Source of the DNA: Pararhizobium_B sp963760965
GTDB taxonomy: Bacteria > Pseudomonadota > Alphaproteobacteria > Rhizobiales > Rhizobiaceae
Assembly: GCA_963760965.1 (NCBI GenBank)
Contig: CAVXEW010000006.1
Coordinates: forward strand, 62,001 to 126,000
Reading direction: 5' to 3'
DNA: 64,000 nt
Part shown: positions 63,017 through 64,000 of the stretch, in pieces
Numbering within the stretch: the first letter of the stretch is position 1
How the letters are laid out: every line of letters begins with the position of its first letter
Notes under the pieces: model-generated
Seen by the model: the letters and a program-made list of their open reading frames with translations, nothing else
Told to the model about the DNA's origin: nothing
Databases searched by the model: none
Translations under genes and position numbers: made by a program

Positions 63017-63454
63017 TCAGGAGATCCGCCCCTCGACCTCGCCATGTTCGCGCTCGCAGAGCGCGTGGTCGGAGAGCGAGCGCAGGACGTAGCATTCTCC
63101 CACCGTTTCCCCGCGACAGTTCGAGACGATCCGCTCGAGTTCCCTTTCGAGGCCGCGCAACTGGCTGATGCGGCGGCGGACGGCCTTGAGATGGTCCCGG
63201 GCAATCCCGTGCGCCTCGGCGCAGGGGCGCTCCGGGTGGGCGCCGAGCGCGATCAGGTCCCGGACGGCATCGAGCCCCAGTCCGAGGTCGCGCGCATGGC
63301 GGATGAAGGATAGCCGCTCCAGGTCCGAAAGGCGGTAGCGTCGCTGGTTGCCGCGCGAGCGCTCGGGCTTCTCGATCAGCCCAATTCCCTCGTAATAGCG
63401 GATCGTGGGGACCTTCACCCCCGATTCCCGAGCGAGGTCGCCGATCGAAAGCAT
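63017..63454 (-). CDS. MerR-family regulator with divalent-metal cysteine pattern
   Basis: A 145-residue regulator. The winged-helix N-terminus (MLSIGDLARESGVKVPTIRYYEGIGLI) is followed by the dimerisation helix and a metal-binding loop. Cysteines are at 78, 113, 121 and 133. Cys78 matches the Cys that Zn/Cd/Pb/Hg sensors (ZntR, PbrR, MerR) use at the start of the dimer helix, where Cu(I) sensors have Ser. The Cys113-x7-Cys121 loop has CueR-like spacing. The likely ligand is therefore a soft or divalent metal, by inference. No transporter or metallochaperone lies next to it, so its target gene is elsewhere. Confidence 0.85.
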   Translation of the reverse strand: MLSIGDLARESGVKVPTIRYYEGIGLIEKPERSRGNQRRYRLSDLERLSFIRHARDLGLGLDAVRDLIALGAHPERPCAEAHGIARDHLKAVRRRISQLRGLERELERIVSNCRGETVGECYVLRSLSDHALCEREHGEVEGRIS

Positions 63455-63515
63455 GGACTGCGTCTCCCTTGCCGTGCCTGCCCTTTCACGGGAGATGGAC
63501 CCGGAAGGGCCGCGG

Positions 63516-64000
63516 TCAAGCCTCGCCGTCGCGCTCGGGCAGCTCGATCGGCTCCACCTTGCGGTCGACGAAGCGCAGGGCGATGTCGCCGCGGATCAGC
63601 TTCAGCGCCACCTCGCCGAAGAGCTCGCGGCGCCAGCCCTTGAGGGCGCCCACGTCGGCCTTCTCGCCCTCGGCGGCGATCCGGTCGATGTCGTCGCTGC
63701 TGGCGATGATCTTCGGTGCCACCCCGTGCTTTTCCGTCACGAGCTTGAGCAGCACCTTGAGCAGGTCGGCTGCCGCGGCCGCTCCCTCCGGCACGTGCTT
63801 GTGGCGCGGAAGATGGGGCATCTCCGACTTCGGCAGGTCGAGCGCCTCGTTGACGGCGGCGACGACGCCCTGGCCCTGCTGGGAACGCTCCCAGCCCTTC
63901 GGCACCGTTCTCAGCCGGCCGAGCGCCTCCGCGGTCTTCGGCTGCTGCTGGGCGATCTCGTAGATCGCGTCATCCTTGATGATGCGCCCGCGCGGCACGT
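63516..64000 (-). CDS. rnd: ribonuclease D, C-terminal part (runs off the window)
   Basis: The last 161 or so residues of a 3' exoribonuclease that trims tRNA and other small RNAs. The visible part contains the HRDC-type helical region, entering with the conserved VPRGRIIKDDAIYEIA block and ending in a charged tail. The N-terminal DEDD nuclease domain lies beyond position 64000. Partial at the right edge; no internal start should be assumed. The family assignment rests on the HRDC block and on my recollection that rnd follows ppk/ppx-region genes in Rhizobiales. Confidence 0.82.
   Translation of the reverse strand, partial: VPRGRIIKDDAIYEIAQQQPKTAEALGRLRTVPKGWERSQQGQGVVAAVNEALDLPKSEMPHLPRHKHVPEGAAAAADLLKVLLKLVTEKHGVAPKIIASSDDIDRIAAEGEKADVGALKGWRRELFGEVALKLIRGDIALRFVDRKVEPIELPERDGEA

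Overview
The window is a contiguous stretch of chromosome from an alphaproteobacterium, almost certainly of the Hyphomicrobiales (Rhizobiales). The evidence is a very high G+C content by eye, strongly GC-biased third codon positions, and a gene order that I recall as conserved in Sinorhizobium, Agrobacterium and Brucella relatives: psd-pssA; purF-cvpA-radA-alr-dnaB; rplI-DUF2232-rpsR-rpsF; fabD-fabG-acpP-fabF-mltG-yicC-gmk; rsmA-pdxA-surA-lptD-lptG-lptF; pepA-holC; uvrC-pgsA-moaD-moaE; ppx-ppk-hdaA; purM-purN. I cannot place the genus. I see no IS element, prophage, integrase, CRISPR array, tRNA or rRNA, so this is core genome with few accessory genes.

Layout. 1-7100 (+): a LysM/Ig-like envelope protein; a thiol-rich ArsR regulator overlapping an Atm1-type ABC exporter, with a palindromic operator over its promoter; a divergent ClC-family protein; then psd. 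7120-7962 (+): pssA, completing phosphatidylethanolamine synthesis. 7999-19240 (-): an SDR oxidoreductase, purF, cvpA, radA, alr, dnaB, cfa, then the ribosomal operon rpsF-rpsR-DUF2232-rplI, whose DUF2232 gene carries a single-base frameshift. 19537-21614 (-): an aldo/keto reductase and a Na/Ca exchanger. 21824-28232 (+): type II fatty acid synthesis (fabD, fabG, acpP, fabF), then mltG, yicC and gmk. 28355-36062 (-): lptF, lptG, lptD, a SurA-like chaperone, pdxA and rsmA, an outer-membrane/LPS assembly operon joined to ribosome maturation. 36413-38363 (+): pepA-holC. 38379-41404 (-): a TonB-like protein and an ABC-F ATPase. 41564-43133: an ABM-domain protein, a DinB-family protein and ndk, with two related palindromes between the last two. 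43186-48724 (-): an AbrB-type membrane protein, moaE, moaD, pgsA, uvrC and a pteridine-reductase-like SDR. 49099-52486: an Omp25/31-like porin, then on the minus strand a GST, RNase T2, a small secreted Cys-rich protein and rlmJ. 52560-58450: a molybdopterin oxidoreductase facing ppx and ppk. 58504-61013 (-): hdaA, an AI-2E family transporter and a CDP-alcohol phosphatidyltransferase. 61283-64000: purM-purN facing a metal-type MerR regulator, and the 3' part of rnd.

Functionally the window joins membrane lipid synthesis (psd, pssA, pgsA, cfa, fab genes), LPS export and assembly, purine synthesis (purF, purM, purN, gmk, ndk), replication and repair (dnaB, radA, uvrC, holC, hdaA), polyphosphate turnover and molybdopterin synthesis. 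The least ordinary items are the ArsR/Atm1 unit with its probable leaderless, self-repressed transcript, the DUF2232 frameshift, the paired palindromes before ndk, the RNase T2/secreted protein pair, and an orphan MerR regulator with a divalent-metal cysteine pattern.
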